Assembly: GCA_021767625.1 (NCBI GenBank) | Contig: JAASTB010000098.1 | Coordinates: forward strand, 1 to 7,715 | Length of the DNA stretch: 7,715 bases | Source: Wenzhouxiangella sp. | Lineage (GTDB): Bacteria > Pseudomonadota > Gammaproteobacteria > Xanthomonadales > Wenzhouxiangellaceae | Reading direction: 5' to 3' | Part shown: piece by piece, positions 6,715 through 7,715 of the stretch | Layout: each line of letters starts with the position of its first letter | Numbering within the stretch: position 1 is the stretch's first letter | Made by a program: the position numbers and the translations under genes | The notes under the pieces: generated by a model | Databases searched by the model: none | Seen by the model: the letters and a program-made list of their open reading frames with translations, nothing else | What the model was told of the DNA's origin: nothing

Positions 6715-6720
6715 ATTATC
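6715..6720 (-). promoter_or_regulatory. Possible -10 element for the oxidoreductase gene
   Basis: GATAAT (complement of 6715-6720) matches five of six -10 consensus bases. It lies 30 bases before the ATG of the oxidoreductase gene and just after the hairpin at 6738-6770. A start here would leave a leader of about 24 bases. No good -35 is seen at 17 bases; that position falls at the edge of the hairpin. Confidence 0.25.
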
Positions 6721-6737
6721 CATATCGGGAATGCGGC

Positions 6738-6770
6738 GGGCTTCGCACGCCCCGTGGACGTGCGAAGCCC
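6738..6770 (-). terminator. Perfect 12-bp hairpin downstream of the Spy/CpxP-like gene
   Basis: Positions 6738-6749 and 6759-6770 are exact reverse complements around a nine-base loop that can add two more pairs. The hairpin starts 12 bases past the stop of the Spy/CpxP-like gene and separates it from the oxidoreductase gene. No T run follows on the - strand (next bases GCCGCATTCC). It resembles the other two intergenic hairpins of this window in strength and in lacking a T run. Confidence 0.6.
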
Positions 6771-6782
6771 GGGGTTCGCGTT

Positions 6783-7349
6783 TCAGGGCTTGCGGCTTCC
6801 GCGATGCGCTTCTCGCATCGCCTCGAGTTGGGCCAGCTGCTCCTCGGTCAGGATCGAGGCCAGCTCGGCTCGAAGCGCTCCGCGCTCATGCATGCGTTCG
6901 GCTCGGTGCTCGGCCATGAGGGTCTGGATCGCCTCCTTCTGCTGGTCACTCAGGTCGAGCTGGCCCAGCGCATAGGCCAGGCGATTGCCGCGACGCTTGT
7001 CGCGGCCGGTCCGCGCGTGGCGGCGTTCCCGGCGCTCCTTCATCTGTTCGAAGCGGGCCGCCTGCTCCTGGTCGAGCACGGCCAGGATCTCCTGGTGCAG
7101 GGCTTCCCTGGCCGCGCGGACCTGTTCCCGGGCCTCCGGGTTGGGGTTGCCGTCGGCATCGCGCCACTGAATCTCGTTGTGCATGTAGTCGCGGTGCTCA
7201 TCGAACAACGCCGTGATCGTCGCGACCTGCTGTTCATCCAGGTCGAGCCGCTCGGCCAGGTTGTCCACCGGGCCGCGGGCGAGAGCCAGCGAAGACAGGC
7301 AGAGCAAGGCCAGGCCGGCGATGGTTTTGGTCAGTCGGGAAGTCGTCAT
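6783..7349 (-). CDS. Spy/CpxP-like periplasmic protein with LTxxQ-type repeats (188 aa)
   Basis: The gene starts at ATG 7347-7349 with GGAGA upstream, and stops at 6783. Residues 1-24 are a standard signal peptide ending L-A-L-A, so the protein should be periplasmic. The mature chain is highly charged, Gln/Glu/Arg-rich and almost certainly alpha-helical. It consists of two similar halves. Each has an L-D-L-x-x-Q-Q element (35-41 and 131-137) and, further on, an L-(D/T)-x-E-Q element (92-96 and 167-171) followed by F/L-E-x-M. These are the LTxxQ-type motifs of the Spy/CpxP group, which bind unfolded proteins or damp a stress kinase; some relatives are metal-responsive. A basic linker (about 103-122, many Arg and Lys) joins the halves. 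The kinase gene lies 119 bases upstream on the same strand, as expected if this protein is a target or feedback regulator of that system. Fold confidence is good; chaperone versus sensor role is open. Confidence 0.85.
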   Translation of the reverse strand: MTTSRLTKTIAGLALLCLSSLALARGPVDNLAERLDLDEQQVATITALFDEHRDYMHNEIQWRDADGNPNPEAREQVRAAREALHQEILAVLDQEQAARFEQMKERRERRHARTGRDKRRGNRLAYALGQLDLSDQQKEAIQTLMAEHRAERMHERGALRAELASILTEEQLAQLEAMREAHRGSRKP

Positions 7350-7414
7350 TGCGCTTTCTCCATGGTTCGGGTTTGGGGCGTGACCGAACGTTGTCCGATC
7401 ACGATTCCAGTTTG

Positions 7415-7462
7415 CGCGCGGCGCGCGATAAGTTGGGTCAAGCGGCTGTTCGAAGTGTCAAG
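7415..7462 (-). promoter_or_regulatory. CTTGAC direct repeat and GC hairpin in the gap between kinase and Spy/CpxP-like gene
   Basis: In the 119-base gap, CTTGAC occurs twice on the - strand (complements of 7457-7462 and 7437-7442). The copies are exactly 20 bases apart, about two helical turns. Response regulators of the OmpR type bind direct repeats on one DNA face, so this could be the binding site of the partner regulator. The first copy also reads TTGACA, a perfect -35, but no acceptable -10 follows. A small stem, CGCGC at 7415-7419 with GCGCG at 7423-7427, lies just downstream. Confidence 0.25.
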
Positions 7463-7468
7463 ATTTGT

Positions 7469-7715
7469 CTACTGCGGAAGGTCAAGACTGACCACCAGGC
7501 CGCCATCCGGCGCGTTCTCGGCAGAGATGCGGCCGCCGTGTCGCTCCACTGCTGCCCGGGCGATGGCCAGGCCGATTCCGCCACCGACGCCCGATTCGCT
7601 GCGGCCCGGGCTGAGCCGCACGAAAGGCTCGAAGATTCGTTGCAGGTCACCTGGATCCACGCCGGGGCCCCGATCGTTCACCCGCAGCCGGGCTCGCCCG
7701 TCTTCTCGGGCCAGG
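7469..7715 (-). CDS. Sensor histidine kinase, C-terminal ATP-binding part (5' truncated by window edge)
   Basis: The frame is open from the right edge to TAG at 7469-7471, giving about 81 residues. It shows the end of a HATPase_c domain. A strand L-R-V-N leads into the G1 box D-R-G-P-G-V, followed by the F box R-I-F-E-P-F-V-R-L and the G2 box G-G-G-I-G-L-A-I-A. The closing region is H-G-G-R-I-S-A-E-N, then G-G-L-V-V-S-L-D-L-P. The F-V-R-L-x-P-x-R variant recalls RstB/CpxA-type kinases. The phospho-accepting histidine, N box, sensor and membrane segments lie outside the window. It phosphorylates a response regulator that is probably encoded next to it, upstream and outside the window. The Spy/CpxP-like gene follows on the same strand and suggests an envelope-stress input. 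GTG at 7679-7681 is internal and is not the start. Confidence 0.9.
   Translation of the reverse strand, partial: LAREDGRARLRVNDRGPGVDPGDLQRIFEPFVRLSPGRSESGVGGGIGLAIARAAVERHGGRISAENAPDGGLVVSLDLPQ

Overview
The window is 7.7 kb of chromosomal DNA from a bacterium. Dense packing, strong G/C preference at third codon positions, a Gram-negative lipobox protein, a Spy/CpxP-like periplasmic protein and a histidine kinase all suggest a high-GC proteobacterium, most likely a gammaproteobacterium. That assignment is inference; no rRNA or other marker gene is present. I see no tRNA, rRNA, CRISPR array, insertion sequence, integrase or attachment site.

Left part (1-2595): the C-terminal end of a polysaccharide deacetylase runs in from the left edge on the + strand. 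It converges on a very small lipoprotein gene on the - strand. Behind that lipoprotein, also on the - strand, is a membrane-anchored DUF885 putative metallopeptidase. A perfect 12-bp hairpin separates the peptidase from the lipoprotein gene.

Middle (2596-5270): a solitary + strand gene encodes a secreted beta-propeller protein of about 787 residues with twelve recognisable Asp-box (BNR) motifs. Their spacing fits about 14 blades, that is, two seven-bladed propellers. This gene and its upstream region are visibly lower in G+C than both flanks, so horizontal acquisition or unusual selection is plausible. It converges on the next gene across a strong hairpin.

Right part (5271-7715): all genes are on the - strand. 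In transcription order they are the C-terminal end of a sensor histidine kinase entering from the right edge, a Spy/CpxP-like periplasmic protein with two LTxxQ-type repeats, a 12-bp hairpin, an MDR-family quinone-oxidoreductase-like enzyme, and a small exported protein resembling the P1 head subdomain of SecD. The kinase and the Spy/CpxP-like protein probably form an envelope-stress sensing unit. The oxidoreductase and SecD-head-like gene may be co-transcribed, but their 70-nt gap could hold a separate promoter.

Most of the encoded proteins act in or across the cell envelope, but they do not form one obvious pathway. The items most worth a second look are the low-GC propeller gene, the stand-alone SecD-head-like protein, and the kinase/CpxP-like pair with a TTGAC direct repeat between them. 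I found no convincing new defence, mobile or biosynthetic system.
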